Assembly (NCBI RefSeq): GCF_001689125.2
Contig: NZ_CP015405.2
Span: 4,676,501 to 4,740,500 of the forward strand
From: Blautia pseudococcoides
Lineage (GTDB): Bacteria > Bacillota > Clostridia > Lachnospirales > Lachnospiraceae
Direction of reading: 5' to 3'
Length of the DNA stretch: 64,000 nt
How positions within the stretch are numbered: the stretch's first letter is position 1; each line of letters opens with the position of its first letter. The notes under the pieces were generated by a model. It saw only the letters and a list, made by a program, of their open reading frames with translations. It had not been told where the DNA came from and did not search any database. This document shows, piece by piece, positions 34,806-45,184 of this stretch. The position numbers and the translations under genes were made by a program.

Positions 34806-36155
34806 ATGGGAAATAAAGTTACATTTGATTATTCAAAAGCCGCCAATGTGATCCGCGAAGAAGAAGTATCAGCAATGGAAAAAATGGTGGAAGCGGCCAA
34901 AGAAACTCTGGTATCCAAAAACGGTCTTGGAAATGACTTCCTGGGCTGGATCGACCTTCCGGTAGACTATGACAAAGAAGAGTTCAGCCGCATCAAAAAA
35001 GCAGCAGAGAAGATTAAAGGTGATTCCGATGTGCTGCTTGTGATCGGTATCGGCGGATCCTACCTGGGAGCGAGAGCTGCCATTGATTTCCTGAACCATC
35101 CATTTTATAACAACCTTACAAAAGAAGCCCGTAAAGCTCCGGAAATCTACTATGTAGGAAATAACTTAAGCGGTGCGTATGTAAAAGGCCTTGCTGAGGT
35201 TATCGGAGACAGAGACTTCTCCATTAATGTCATTTCAAAATCCGGTACTACAACAGAGCCGGCAATTGCTTTCCGTGTGTTCAAAGAAATGGCTGAGAAC
35301 AAGTACGGAAAAGAAGAAGCAGCAAAAAGGATTTATGCGACAACAGATAAAGCGAAGGGTGCATTAAAGACCCTGGCAACTGAGGAAGGATATGAGACAT
35401 TCGTAGTTCCGGATGACGTTGGAGGACGTTTCTCCGTGCTGACAGCCGTTGGACTCCTGCCTATCGCAGTGAGCGGCGTTTCCATTGACAAGCTCATGGA
35501 AGGTGCAGCATCCGGAAGAGAACTGGCACTGAATACTCCGTATGCGGAAAATGACGCTCTGCAGTATGCGGCAGTCCGCAACATTCTTCATAGAAAAGGC
35601 AAATCCGTTGAGATTCTGGCTGACTATGAGCCGACCCTGCACTATGTGGCAGAATGGTGGAAACAGTTATACGGCGAGAGCGAAGGCAAGGATCAGAAGG
35701 GGATCTACCCTGCATCCGTGGACTTTACCACAGACCTGCACTCCCTGGGACAGTTTATCCAGGACGGCTCCAGAATCATGTTCGAGACAGTTCTTGCCAT
35801 CCAAGAGCCGAAAGAGGACCTTGCCATCCAAGAGGCGGACAATGACCTGGACGGCCTGAATTATCTGGCAGGCAAGGGCATGGACTTTGTAAACAAAAGC
35901 GCTATGAACGGAACCATCCTTGCCCATACAGACGGCAATACACCGAACCTGATGGTGAAAATCCCGAAACAGGATGAGTTCTATCTCGGACAGTTGTTTT
36001 ATTTCTTTGAATTTGCCTGCGGTATCAGCGGTTACCTGACAGGTGTGAACCCCTTCAATCAGCCTGGTGTTGAGAGCTACAAGAAGAATATGTTCGCACT
36101 CCTTGGAAAACCGGGATACGAGGACAGAAGAGAAGAGTTACTGAAAAGACTTTAA
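34806..36155 (+). CDS. pgi: glucose-6-phosphate isomerase
   Basis: 449 residues from ATG 34806 (AAGGAGAAGAG upstream), the normal size for firmicute enzymes. Signatures: [18 protein letters not shown] (phosphate-binding), [14 protein letters not shown], and [21 protein letters not shown] near the C-terminus. It interconverts glucose-6-phosphate and fructose-6-phosphate in glycolysis. The leader 34680-34805 contains inverted repeats (TTGAATGACAACGTTCAA and TGACGTTATGTCA) that could be operators. A terminator follows. Confidence 0.97.
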   Translation: MGNKVTFDYSKAANVIREEEVSAMEKMVEAAKETLVSKNGLGNDFLGWIDLPVDYDKEEFSRIKKAAEKIKGDSDVLLVIGIGGSYLGARAAIDFLNHPFYNNLTKEARKAPEIYYVGNNLSGAYVKGLAEVIGDRDFSINVISKSGTTTEPAIAFRVFKEMAENKYGKEEAAKRIYATTDKAKGALKTLATEEGYETFVVPDDVGGRFSVLTAVGLLPIAVSGVSIDKLMEGAASGRELALNTPYAENDALQYAAVRNILHRKGKSVEILADYEPTLHYVAEWWKQLYGESEGKDQKGIYPASVDFTTDLHSLGQFIQDGSRIMFETVLAIQEPKEDLAIQEADNDLDGLNYLAGKGMDFVNKSAMNGTILAHTDGNTPNLMVKIPKQDEFYLGQLFYFFEFACGISGYLTGVNPFNQPGVESYKKNMFALLGKPGYEDRREELLKRL

Positions 36156-36162
36156 TAAAAAA

Positions 36163-36204
36163 GCCTGTGCGGAAGTTCACAACTCCCGTGCAGGCCATTT
36201 TTTT
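36163..36204 (+). terminator. terminator after pgi (possibly bidirectional)
   Basis: GCCTGTGCGG and CCGTGCAGGC arms (two G-U pairs) followed by CATTTTTTT. The A-rich 5' flank lets it also serve the converging gene at 36203. Confidence 0.8.
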
Positions 36205-36469
36205 ATCCCTCTTCGATCACCTGGATTTCCAGAAAATCAAAATCCAATACCTCAATAAAATTATCCTGGTTAAAACGCGCTTTTGCGTGCTTCTGGAAAT
36301 CTTTGATATTCACATCCAGCCACAGAGGCTTTTCCAGATCGAACTCATAGCATATGGCGTCCAGACAGTGAAATACTTTTTTGGTGCGGCTGGTGTCCGT
36401 CTCATCACATATAACGGTACTCTTGACCATATGTGTGTCTTTATAAATTGTTCCCATCAAACGAAACAT
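36203..36469 (-). CDS. small protein of unknown function
   Basis: 88 residues from ATG 36469, which has GAAAGGAA upstream; an ATG at 36487 is a weaker alternative. The sequence is soluble, acidic and has no motif I recognise (MFRLMGTIYKDTHMVKSTVI at the start, a helical LDAICYEFDLEKPLWL in the middle, ending FLEIQVIEEG). Good codon character, a ribosome site and position against a shared terminator support a real gene. Cytoplasmic; function unknown. Confidence 0.65.
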   Translation of the reverse strand: MFRLMGTIYKDTHMVKSTVICDETDTSRTKKVFHCLDAICYEFDLEKPLWLDVNIKDFQKHAKARFNQDNFIEVLDFDFLEIQVIEEG

Positions 36470-36684
36470 AATAAAATTCCTTTCCATTGAATTTGTCTAA
36501 TTCGTATTATTATAAAAAAGAATTCGACATATGTAAAGTAATTCGGAAAGAATTACTGTTGATTTAGGAATTGCCTGAAGTCATTGTTTTGTTAATGCTG
36601 TATACGGAAGAAAAGTTCATTATCTGTATATTTAATATGTATTCTTTAAGTATTTCTTAATTTTATGGAATTTATCTACGTTTC

Positions 36685-36780
36685 TTTACGGTAAATGTAG
36701 AAATAATGGTATAATGGATTTACAGCAGTGACGCCACGTCCTGAGACGATTCAGGGTACAGGCATCCCTGGCAGGATGTC
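36685..36780 (+). promoter_or_regulatory. promoter and structured leader of the two-component system
   Basis: An extended -10 TGGTATAAT (TATAAT 36710-36715) with TTTACG at 36685-36690 as a poor -35. The leader contains two small hairpins: CCTGA-TTCAGG around 36743 and CATCC-GGATG around 36764. The rest of 36488-36684 is AT-rich with nothing recognisable. Confidence 0.45.
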
Positions 36781-36816
36781 GTGCCCGATAGCAAAATAAT
36801 GACAAGAGGTGGTTAC

Positions 36817-37515
36817 ATGTTCAGGATACTTGTTTGTGATGATGATAGAGAGATTGTTCGTGCCATAGAGCTCTATCTTTCGGAGGAGGGATATGAGGTA
36901 CTGTGCGCATATGATGGAATAGAGGCTGTGGAAGTGGTGCGCAGGGAGAAGGTTCATCTGTTGGTGGTGGATATCATGATGCCTGAAATGGACGGAATAC
37001 AGGCCATCACCCGGATACGCAGATTTTCCAGTATCCCCATTATCTGCCTGACAGCCAAAACAGAGGATGAGGACAAGATCGCCGGGCTTAATGCGGGAGC
37101 AGATGACTATATGGAAAAACCCTTCAATCCCCTGGAACTGGTTGCCCGGGTGAAATCCCAGTTAAGACGTTACACCGAACTGGGAAATATGCCGAAAGGG
37201 CAGGGGGAGCATATTTATTTTTCCGGGGGACTGCTTGTGAATGACGATACAAAGGAAGTGACCCTGGATGGAAAAGGGGTGCGGTTTACCCCCATTGAAT
37301 ATAATATTCTTTTGTTTCTTCTGAAAAATAAGGGTAAAGTATTTTCTATTGAGCAGATTTACCGTAATATATGGAATGAGGAAGCCATAGGCGCTGATAA
37401 TACGGTAGCAGTACATATACGGCATATCAGAGAGAAGATTGAACTGAATCCAAAAAACCCGAGGTATCTGAAAGTTGTTTGGGGAGTGGGATACAAAGTT
37501 GACAATATTTCGTAA
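36817..37515 (+). CDS. OmpR/VanR-type response regulator
   Basis: 232 residues from ATG 36817 (AGAGGTGG upstream). The receiver domain (1-115) shows acidic Asp8-10, phosphoacceptor Asp52 (LLVVDIMMPEMDG), Thr in CLTAKTEDED and Lys in MEKPFNPLELV. A winged-helix domain (about 135-230) ends in the typical YLKVVWGVGYKVD. It overlaps the cognate kinase gene by about 17 bp. Since the kinase lacks its H-box, this regulator may be unphosphorylated or driven by another kinase or small phosphodonor. Confidence 0.93.
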   Translation: MFRILVCDDDREIVRAIELYLSEEGYEVLCAYDGIEAVEVVRREKVHLLVVDIMMPEMDGIQAITRIRRFSSIPIICLTAKTEDEDKIAGLNAGADDYMEKPFNPLELVARVKSQLRRYTELGNMPKGQGEHIYFSGGLLVNDDTKEVTLDGKGVRFTPIEYNILLFLLKNKGKVFSIEQIYRNIWNEEAIGADNTVAVHIRHIREKIELNPKNPRYLKVVWGVGYKVDNIS

Positions 37516-39744
37516 TAGAAAAGAGAAAAAACCCGGCAGGAATAGGCGTCCGTTCTGTTATCCAGGGACACTGATCCTGCATTTTTTATTTGCGGTAATT
37601 GTGATGATCTACATTATTATTGCCGGCTATTATCAGGTATGGCAGGATCCGGGCTGGCTGGCGGGGGAGACACCTCCCTATTACAGGACCAGGGATTATG
37701 CCCAGAATGTGGAGAATGAGGTATCTGAACTGATCAATTATATCCGTCTCAGGAATGATTTTGAGACGGACGGCGAATACGACCCGGATAAGCTGGTGGA
37801 TATCCTGGAATACTCGGAGCAGGGAAGCATAAGCGGCAGCAATACAAGCGGGCTTGTGTATAAGCTCCAGCATCTTTATGACTGGAGCAAGGAGAATGAG
37901 AGCTATCAGTGGTGGAGGAATTACATCCAGGAGAATGACAAAAGTCTGTACAGTATCAGCCAATTAAGGGAAATCAAAGGGACCCTGGATGAACTTTATG
38001 CTCCTAAAGGATTTGACAGTATTCTGGAATTTGTCATGTCGGACAAAAATGTGAAAAAGGCAAGCGAGGTACACTGCTCCTCCGGACTTGCTGTGTGCCT
38101 GCTGAAAATTGACGCGGATATGCCGGTATATCTGAAAGACAAAGAAAAGTTCAGGCCTGAAAATACTAATGTAAAATACAGGTTTGAAAACCGTGAGACA
38201 GGCCAGGTCTACACCAACTGTACCGGGGAGGAGGACAGGCAGAATGCCGCGCACATTCTGTTTCAGGGAGAGACCTTCTTTTTGGATACGGACGTCCCGC
38301 TGTCTTATGAAATGCGGTATGATATTATCAAGAAGCTCAATCAGGATATTTCGGATACAGAGAATATTACCCTCTCTGTCTGGATCGACCGGACATTCGC
38401 AGCCAAGGATTACCTGTGGGGCGGCAGTCAGTTTTATCATAAATGGTCCTGGTTTATCAAAACGTTTCCGAAAGGGCTGGTGTTATGCGCCGCCGCATTT
38501 TTCTTTTCCCTGATAATACTCTGTGTGCTGACCATAAAAAGAGCCGGACAGGGAAAAGGGACCGGCAGGTATTTTGATAAGATCGCCATGGAACTTCTGC
38601 TGGTTCCCATGGGACTGTTTTTTTACCTTGGCGCATGGATCGTCAGGAACAGCCTGGAGGAAGTTCTGCCCCCTCCCAAGGCTGCTGCAAATGTGATACT
38701 GCTTCTTTTCATCTATGCATTTCTGCTGGCAGGAGTTTTGAGCATCCTCCGGAGAGGGAAGGCTGCGACCCTTGGCAGAGGGAGCATTATTATCCAGATC
38801 ATTGAGAATTATAAAGCAGGTATCCGGGGCGGAAAGCGGGCGGCTCTGGCACTGGCCGGGTTTGTTTCCTATACGGTGATCAGTTATCTGCTGTGTCATG
38901 CAGGGACCGTGGGCGGTGTGATCCTGGTGTTCCTGAATCTGTACGCAGGCGGACATATCCTGAAGGAGATATCCGCAAGAGAGCAGATGCTGGATGGTGT
39001 ACGGAAGATCACCCAGGATAATTTTGCATATAAACTGCCTACAGAGAACCTGAAGGGGGTCAATGCGGAAATCGCAGGCAACACCTGAAGACACCCCTCA
39101 CTTCCATGATCAGCTATATCGGACTGTTAAAGCGGGAGAAGACTGTGAACCCCAAGATTGAAGAGTATGTGGATGTGCTGGACAAAAAGACCCAGCGTTT
39201 GAAAATACTTATGGAGGATCTGATCGAAGTATCCAAGATCAACTCCGGCAATTTCCATATCCAGCCCGAGCAGATGGACTATCAGGAGTTCCAGCAGCAG
39301 GTGCAGGGGGAATTCTTTGAGCAGCTCGAAAGCCGCGGTCTGGAGACTGTGAGCAGTATGCCCAAGGAGCGGGTTTATATCCGGGCTGACGGGAGGGCCT
39401 TGTGGCGGGTTATGGAGAACCTTTATGGCAATATTGTCAAATACGCCCTTCCGGGGAGCCGTGTATATACGGACATGAGGATAGAGGAAGGCAAAGTCGC
39501 TTTCTCCCTGAAGAATATTTCCAGGCAGCCTCTCAACATTGATGCGGAAGAGCTTACCCAGCGGTTTATCCAGGGGGATGAATCCAGGAGCACAGAGGGC
39601 AGCGGCCTGGGGCTTTCCATTGCCAGGAACCTGGTGGAGCTTATGGGAGGCCGGTTTGTCATCTATCTGGACGGGGATTTATTTAAGACAACCCTTATAT
39701 TTCCAATAGCGTCTGCAGGGTCCGGGAAAAATATGGAGAAATAA
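37499..39744 (+). pseudogene. VanS-like sensor histidine kinase disrupted at the H-box
   Basis: Fragment 1 starts at TTG 37499 (or 37475) and ends at TGA 39086-39088. It has a membrane helix near residue 35, a large extracytoplasmic domain, four or five helices between about 330 and 500, and a HAMP-like segment (GVRKITQDNFAYKLPTENL). Fragment 2 continues in another frame directly as LKTPLTSMISYIGLLKRE from 39085, through the DHp second helix and the ATPase G-boxes (GSGLGLSIARNLVELMGG), to 39744. The expected stretch of some 30-35 residues carrying SHD, with the phosphoacceptor His, is missing and the frame changes. ACACC is repeated on both sides of the junction. Either a real deletion or a misassembly. 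Confidence 0.8.
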
Positions 39745-39883
39745 TATCCATTGTGCAAGTTGTATATTGAAGAATAAAAAATTCGGTAAATTGCCAATGG
39801 GGTGTAATTCCTTGGAGATGATAACAAAGACTTTATTTAATCTTTGTTTAATTGAACCATGGTAAAAAACGGGGTGGCAGTGT

Positions 39884-39889
39884 TATACT
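39884..39889 (+). promoter_or_regulatory. extended -10 of the msmK promoter
   Basis: TGTTATACT: TG followed after one base by TATACT (39884-39889), about 53 bp before the start. No good -35 at 17 bp. Confidence 0.4.
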
Positions 39890-39941
39890 TGTAACAGTTA
39901 ATCAAAGCAAAGAGACGCGTAACAATTAGGAGGAAATGAAA

Positions 39942-41054
39942 ATGGCAAGCTTATCATTACAGCATATTAGCAAAGCATATCCAAACGGATTCGAGGCAGT
40001 AAAAGACTTTAACCTTGAGATTGAAGACAAAGAGTTCATCATCTTCGTAGGTCCTTCAGGTTGTGGTAAATCTACAACACTTCGTATGATCGCAGGTCTG
40101 GAAGAGATTACAGGCGGTACATTAAAAATCGGTGATAAAGTTGTAAATGATGTAGAACCTAAGGACAGAGATATCGCAATGGTATTCCAGAACTACGCTC
40201 TGTATCCGCATATGACCGTATATGACAACATGGCATTCGGCCTGAAACTGAGAAAAGTTCCGAAAGACCAGATTGATAAGATGGTAAAAGAAGCAGCCAG
40301 GATCCTTGACCTGGAGAAACTGTTAGACCGTAAACCGAAAGCTCTTTCCGGTGGTCAGAGACAGCGTGTTGCTATGGGACGTGCTATCGTACGTGAGCCT
40401 AAAGTATTCCTGATGGATGAACCTCTGTCAAACCTGGATGCTAAACTTCGTGTACAGATGCGTACTGAGATTTCCAAACTGCACGAGAGATTAGGTGCGA
40501 CCATTATCTATGTAACACATGACCAGACAGAGGCTATGACACTTGGTACAAGGATCGTTGTTATGAAAGACGGTATTGTACAGCAGGTTGATACTCCGCA
40601 GAACTTATACAACGCTCCTAAGAACCTGTTCGTTGCAGGATTCATCGGTTCTCCGCAGATGAACATGATGGATGCAGTATGCCACGTAAAAGGCAACGAA
40701 GTTGAAATGGTAGTAGGCGGAACAACGATTGCATTACCGGCTTCCAAGAGAAAACCATTGATCGACGGTGGTTATGATGGAAAGACAGTTGTTATGGGTA
40801 TTCGTCCTGAGCATGTATACGATGATGAAGCTCGTATCCAGGCGTTCCCGGGCAGCGTGATCGAAGGTAAGATCACTGTTTACGAATTACTTGGTGCTGA
40901 GGTTTACTTATACTTTGACACAGAAGGATTCCCGATGACAGCAAGAGTTAATCCGCGTACAACAGCCAGAACAGGCGATGTTGTTAAATTCTCTCTGGAT
41001 CTGGAAAAGATTCATGTATTCGACAAAGAAACAGAACAGGTAATTACAAACTAA
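39942..41054 (+). CDS. msmK: ABC transporter ATP-binding protein, MsmK/UgpC family
   Basis: 370 residues from ATG 39942 (AGGAGG 8 bp upstream; the ATG at 39936 is too close). Walker A GPSGCGKST, Q-loop FQNYALYPHM, signature LSGGQRQRVAMGRA, Walker B VFLMDEPLSNLDAKLR and H-loop VTHDQTEA are all intact. The C-terminal OB-like (TOBE) domain includes GIRPEHVYDDEA. Such ATPases energise several sugar importers at once, which fits the absence of permease and binding-protein genes beside it. Codon use is strongly biased to common codons, suggesting high expression. Confidence 0.95.
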   Translation: MASLSLQHISKAYPNGFEAVKDFNLEIEDKEFIIFVGPSGCGKSTTLRMIAGLEEITGGTLKIGDKVVNDVEPKDRDIAMVFQNYALYPHMTVYDNMAFGLKLRKVPKDQIDKMVKEAARILDLEKLLDRKPKALSGGQRQRVAMGRAIVREPKVFLMDEPLSNLDAKLRVQMRTEISKLHERLGATIIYVTHDQTEAMTLGTRIVVMKDGIVQQVDTPQNLYNAPKNLFVAGFIGSPQMNMMDAVCHVKGNEVEMVVGGTTIALPASKRKPLIDGGYDGKTVVMGIRPEHVYDDEARIQAFPGSVIEGKITVYELLGAEVYLYFDTEGFPMTARVNPRTTARTGDVVKFSLDLEKIHVFDKETEQVITN

Positions 41055-41073
41055 TTGTTATGAAAAGATACAG

Positions 41074-41103
41074 ACTGCCGCGGATTTATCTGCGGCAGTT
41101 TTT
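41074..41103 (+). terminator. terminator after msmK
   Basis: ACTGCCGC / GCGGCAGT stem with a 10-nt loop followed by TTTTTA. Confidence 0.85.
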
Positions 41104-41143
41104 ATATCTCAGGGAAGTCCTGCTTTTGTATGAAAATAAAAAA

Positions 41144-41172
41144 TTGATATTTTGTCGAAAATACGTTATAGT
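41144..41172 (+). promoter_or_regulatory. promoter of the CdaR/PucR-like regulator gene
   Basis: TTGATA (41144-41149), 17-bp spacer, TATAGT (41167-41172). Confidence 0.6.
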
Positions 41173-41218
41173 AATTGATATATTAGTATTTTGACAAGCG
41201 CGCAGAAGGAGAAGAACT

Positions 41219-42304
41219 ATGATTTCAAGCCAGGTGATACAGAAGACATTAGAAGAATTGAGAACCATAACGAGAATAGATCTCTGTGTTATGGATGTGG
41301 ATGGAAAGGTAAACTCTACTACATTTCCGGTGGAGAACGAGGATTTCGGTGATGTGTCCGGCTTTGTGGAATCAATGGCGGACAGCCAGGTAATGAAAGG
41401 CTACCATTTCTTCAAGATTTACGACGGGCAGTCTGTGGAGTTTATTCTGATCGCAAAAGGCGGCAATGAGGACGCCTATATGATTGGCCGTGTAGCAGTT
41501 GCTGAGATCCAGAACCTGATAGTGGCATACAAAGAACGTTTTGATAAATCCAACTTTATCCAGAACCTGATCCTTGATAACCTGCTTCTGGTTGATGTAT
41601 ACAATCGTGCCAAGAAGCTGCACATCCCGGTGGAGGCCAAGAGAGTAGTGCTTTTGGTTGAGACCAAAAATGAGAAGGACCAGGATGCCATTGAGATCCT
41701 GAAGAATCTGTTTGTGTCCAGAACCAATGATTTCATTACAGCGATTGATGAGAAAAATATAATTATTGTCAGGACTCTGGAGGAGACCGACAATTATGAG
41801 TCCATTGAGAGCATTGCCAAAATGATCGTGGATATGCTCAATGCGGAGGCTATGTCACAGGTGCGTGTATCATACGGCAATATTATCCACGAGATAAAGG
41901 ATGTATCACGCTCTTATAAAGAAGCTAAAATGGCTCTCGATGTAGGTAAGATTTTCTATGTTGAGAAAACAATTGTGGGATACAACAATTTAGGGATTGG
42001 ACGTCTGATCTACCAGCTTCCCATGCCTCTGTGCGAAATGTTCATGAAAGAGGTGTTCGGTGGAAAACTGCCGGAATCCCTGGATGATGAGACGTTAAAT
42101 ACCATCAACAAATTCTTTGACAATAACCTGAACATATCAGAGACCTCACGCCAGTTGTTCCTGCACAGGAATACACTGGTATACAGACTGGAGAAGATCC
42201 AGAAAAGCACTGGGCTTGACATCAGAGTGTTTGATGATGCGCTGACATTCAAGATCGCGCTGATGGTTTCCAGTTATATGGAGTTTATGAAAAAACAGGA
42301 TTAA
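41219..42304 (+). CDS. CdaR/PucR-type transcriptional regulator
   Basis: 361 residues from ATG 41219 (AGAAGGAGAAG upstream). The N-terminal 100 residues look like a sugar-diacid-type sensory domain (DLCVMDVDGKVNSTT, then EFILIAKGG). The middle resembles the GGDEF-like CdaR region. The C-terminus (about 295-355) has the PucR helix-turn-helix: FFDNNLNISETSRQLFLHRN followed by TLVYRLEKIQKSTGLDIR. It lies directly behind msmK but behind a terminator and with its own promoter. Probably controls a carbohydrate-uptake regulon; the ligand is unknown. Confidence 0.85.
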   Translation: MISSQVIQKTLEELRTITRIDLCVMDVDGKVNSTTFPVENEDFGDVSGFVESMADSQVMKGYHFFKIYDGQSVEFILIAKGGNEDAYMIGRVAVAEIQNLIVAYKERFDKSNFIQNLILDNLLLVDVYNRAKKLHIPVEAKRVVLLVETKNEKDQDAIEILKNLFVSRTNDFITAIDEKNIIIVRTLEETDNYESIESIAKMIVDMLNAEAMSQVRVSYGNIIHEIKDVSRSYKEAKMALDVGKIFYVEKTIVGYNNLGIGRLIYQLPMPLCEMFMKEVFGGKLPESLDDETLNTINKFFDNNLNISETSRQLFLHRNTLVYRLEKIQKSTGLDIRVFDDALTFKIALMVSSYMEFMKKQD

Positions 42305-42321
42305 AGAGGATCATATGTCAG

Positions 42322-42370
42322 AGCTGCCATATGCCGCGGGGAACCCACCCGGGGCATGTGGCAGCTTTTT
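42322..42370 (+). terminator. terminator after the CdaR-like gene
   Basis: AGCTGCCA and TGGCAGCT arms with internal TGCC/GGCA extension, then TTTTT. Confidence 0.85.
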
Positions 42371-42501
42371 CACAGCTCCTTCCGGCTCCGGTATTTTGCC
42401 GGAAACCGCGCGGAATCCCCTTACGGATGACACCTGGCGGGACAAGGTATGCGGACGGTAAGGGCACTTGAATTAAATAAAGCGATAGAGAGATAAAATG
42501 C

Positions 42502-42556
42502 TTGCATTTTAGCGTGATAATTCGTATAATAGAAAAGAACTGTATAAGTGTATACA
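42502..42556 (+). promoter_or_regulatory. promoter and possible GntR-type operator of the aconitase-like gene
   Basis: TTGCAT (42502-42507), 17-bp spacer, TATAAT (42525-42530). The palindrome TGTATACA (42549-42556) lies about 20 bp after the -10, a place where a repressor would block transcription. TGTATACA cores are typical of GntR-family operators; no GntR gene is in the window. Confidence 0.6.
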
Positions 42557-42588
42557 ATGATACAAATTAGCGACAAGGAGGATATATC

Positions 42589-44877
42589 ATGGTGAAACTT
42601 TATGATGGCGGTGTCTGGTTGGTGAATGGGACCGATCTGGTGGAAGACAGTCCCAAGGCAGCAAACGCTGTTGCGCAGATGACAGGTGCAGCGTCTCTTG
42701 ACAGGGAAGAAGCATCCAGGCAGACAATGGCTTACTCTATTTTGGAAAAACATAATACATCCGGGAATATGGATGATTTAAAGATTAAATTTGATAAACT
42801 CACATCCCACGATATTACATTTGTAGGGATCATTCAGACGGCAAGGGCTTCCGGGCTTGAAAAATTCCCCATTCCCTATGTGCTGACAAACTGTCATAAC
42901 TCTCTGTGTGCAGTGGGCGGGACCATCAATGAGGATGACCATATGTTTGGTCTGACCTGCGCAAAGCGTTACGGCGGAATGTATGTGCCGCCTCATCAGG
43001 CAGTGATCCATCAGTTCGCAAGGGAAATGCTGGCAGGCGGCGGCAGGATGATCCTGGGTTCCGACAGCCATACCCGTTATGGTGCCCTGGGAACAATGGC
43101 TATGGGCGAGGGCGGTCCGGAGCTTGTGAAACAGCTTTTAGGAAAGACTTATGATATACACAGGCCGGAGGTTGTAGGTGTTTATCTCACCGGAAAGCCC
43201 ATGCCGGGCGTGGGGCCTCAGGATGTTGCCCTGGCTATTATCGGCGCTGTGTTTGCCAACGGGTATGTAAAGAATAAAGTTATGGAATTTGTAGGCCCCG
43301 GCGTTTCCGGGCTGAGTGCTGATTTCCGTATTGGAATTGACGTTATGACTACAGAGACCACATGTCTCTCCTCCATCTGGACCACAGACGATACCATAAA
43401 AGATTTCTATGAAGTACATGGAAGGGCGGAGGAGTACAAAAAACTGGTTCCGGGAGCAGTGGCTTATTATGACGGAATGGTCTATGTGGATTTAAGCCAG
43501 GTAAGACCTATGATCGCCATGCCGTTCCATCCAAGCAATACCTACACCATAGAAGAGTTAAACGCAAACCTGATGGATATTCTGGATGATGTGGAGAAGA
43601 AGGCACAGGTGAGCCTGGACGGCAAGATTCCTTTTACACTGAAAGATAAGGTACATGACGGCAGGCTGTATGTGGAGCAGGGCATCATTGCAGGCTGTGC
43701 AGGCGGCGGATTTGAGAATATCTGTGATGCCGCGGACATATTAAGAGGCACCAGTATTGGTTCAGATGCCTTTACATTAAGCGTTTATCCGGCCAGCACA
43801 CCGATTTACATGGAGATCGCCAAGAACGGAGTCCTGGCAGATCTTATGCAGACAGGTGCCATTGTGAAGACTGCCTTCTGCGGCCCCTGCTTCGGCGCCG
43901 GGGATACTCCTGCAAACAATGCCCTGAGCATCCGCCACTCAACCAGAAACTTCCCTAACCGGGAAGGCTCCAAAGTACAGAACGGACAGATTTCCTCTGT
44001 GGCTCTGATGGATGCCCGTTCCATTGCAGCCACTGCAGCGAACAAGGGATATCTGACCGCGGCAACTGACTATGATGTGAAATATACAAAACCGCGCTAC
44101 TTCTTTGACAAGGCCATTTATGAGAACCGGGTATTTGACAGCAAAGGCATCGCTGACCCGGATACAGAAATACAATTTGGCCCCAACATCAAGGATTGGC
44201 CTGAAATGCCGGCTCTCACGGAGAACCTGGTGCTTAAGGTGGTTTCCGAGATCCATGATCCGGTCACCACAACAGATGAACTGATCCCGTCCGGCGAGAC
44301 TTCATCCTTCCGCTCCAACCCTCTGGGACTTGCCGAATTTACCTTGTCCAGAAAAGATCCGGAGTATGTACCGCTCGCAAAAGGGGTCCAGGCTGCGGAG
44401 AAAGCCCGTGAGAAAGGAAACAGTCCGCTGGAGGCTGTGCCTGAACTGAAACCGGTGTGGGATAAACTGAGAGAACTGTGTCCTGATATGGACAGCTCCA
44501 ACACAGGGATCGGAAGCACCATTTTTGCAGTTAAACCGGGCGACGGTTCAGCCAGAGAGCAGGCTGCTTCCTGTCAGAAAGTGCTGGGTGGATGGGCTAA
44601 CATTGCCAATGAATACGCGACCAAACGCTACCGCTCCAACTTGATCAACTGGGGAATGCTTCCCCTGCTCATAAAGGCCGGTGATCTGCCGTTCAAGAAA
44701 GGCGATTATCTGTTCCTTCCGGGAATCCGAAAGGCTGTGGAGGAAAAGGCAGAGGAAATAAAAATCTATGTGGCAGGAGATTCCTGTACAGAATTTACAG
44801 TTAAAATAGGTGATTTGACAGATGATGAACGTGAAATCATTCTGAAAGGCTGTCTGATCAACTACTACAGAGGTTAA
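42589..44877 (+). CDS. aconitase-family hydratase (YbhJ-like)
   Basis: 762 residues from ATG 42589 (AAGGAGG upstream). Aconitase-superfamily features: [21 protein letters not shown] near residue 155, an Fe-S cysteine in [13 protein letters not shown], and the [11 protein letters not shown] pair with [12 protein letters not shown]. It lacks the usual DEADY/INTIDRASQ aconitase style and the order and length fit E. coli YbhJ (about 753 residues), whose substrate is unknown. It stands alone with its own promoter and terminator, away from any citrate-synthase or isocitrate gene, so I would not call it the TCA aconitase. It presumably (de)hydrates an unidentified hydroxy acid. Confidence 0.85.
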   Translation: MVKLYDGGVWLVNGTDLVEDSPKAANAVAQMTGAASLDREEASRQTMAYSILEKHNTSGNMDDLKIKFDKLTSHDITFVGIIQTARASGLEKFPIPYVLTNCHNSLCAVGGTINEDDHMFGLTCAKRYGGMYVPPHQAVIHQFAREMLAGGGRMILGSDSHTRYGALGTMAMGEGGPELVKQLLGKTYDIHRPEVVGVYLTGKPMPGVGPQDVALAIIGAVFANGYVKNKVMEFVGPGVSGLSADFRIGIDVMTTETTCLSSIWTTDDTIKDFYEVHGRAEEYKKLVPGAVAYYDGMVYVDLSQVRPMIAMPFHPSNTYTIEELNANLMDILDDVEKKAQVSLDGKIPFTLKDKVHDGRLYVEQGIIAGCAGGGFENICDAADILRGTSIGSDAFTLSVYPASTPIYMEIAKNGVLADLMQTGAIVKTAFCGPCFGAGDTPANNALSIRHSTRNFPNREGSKVQNGQISSVALMDARSIAATAANKGYLTAATDYDVKYTKPRYFFDKAIYENRVFDSKGIADPDTEIQFGPNIKDWPEMPALTENLVLKVVSEIHDPVTTTDELIPSGETSSFRSNPLGLAEFTLSRKDPEYVPLAKGVQAAEKAREKGNSPLEAVPELKPVWDKLRELCPDMDSSNTGIGSTIFAVKPGDGSAREQAASCQKVLGGWANIANEYATKRYRSNLINWGMLPLLIKAGDLPFKKGDYLFLPGIRKAVEEKAEEIKIYVAGDSCTEFTVKIGDLTDDEREIILKGCLINYYRG

Positions 44878-44884
44878 CATAAAA

Positions 44885-44966
44885 ACCGTACGGCACAGCA
44901 TTTATCCGACAAAACCAGACATTTTCAGTATGAAGGATAAAATAATGTGTCGTACGGTGTTTTGTT
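44885..44966 (+). terminator. terminator after the aconitase-like gene
   Basis: ACCGTACGGCACA pairs with TGTGTCGTACGGT (one G-U) across a 48-nt loop, then GTTTTGTTTT. Confidence 0.7.
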
Positions 44967-45103
44967 TTGGCAATTTCCAATGTTCAGAATTATTATGTTT
45001 ATCAAGAATTGTATACTAAATTCACATAAATATACATAATTTACAGCTTAATAATACTAAAGATATGACTTATAAAAAAATAGAACTTTTTTAAAAAAGT
45101 ATA

Positions 45104-45132
45104 TTGACAAATGGAACAACCCATGGTAATAT
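45104..45132 (+). promoter_or_regulatory. strong sigma-A promoter heading an apparently gene-free unit
   Basis: TTGACA (45104-45109), exact 17-bp spacer, TAATAT (45127-45132). No intact gene of more than about 30 codons follows for 1 kb. Confidence 0.7.
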
Positions 45133-45184
45133 ATAACCATCAAAAGAAAACACCTACACACATTACTACATAACCAATTCTTAA

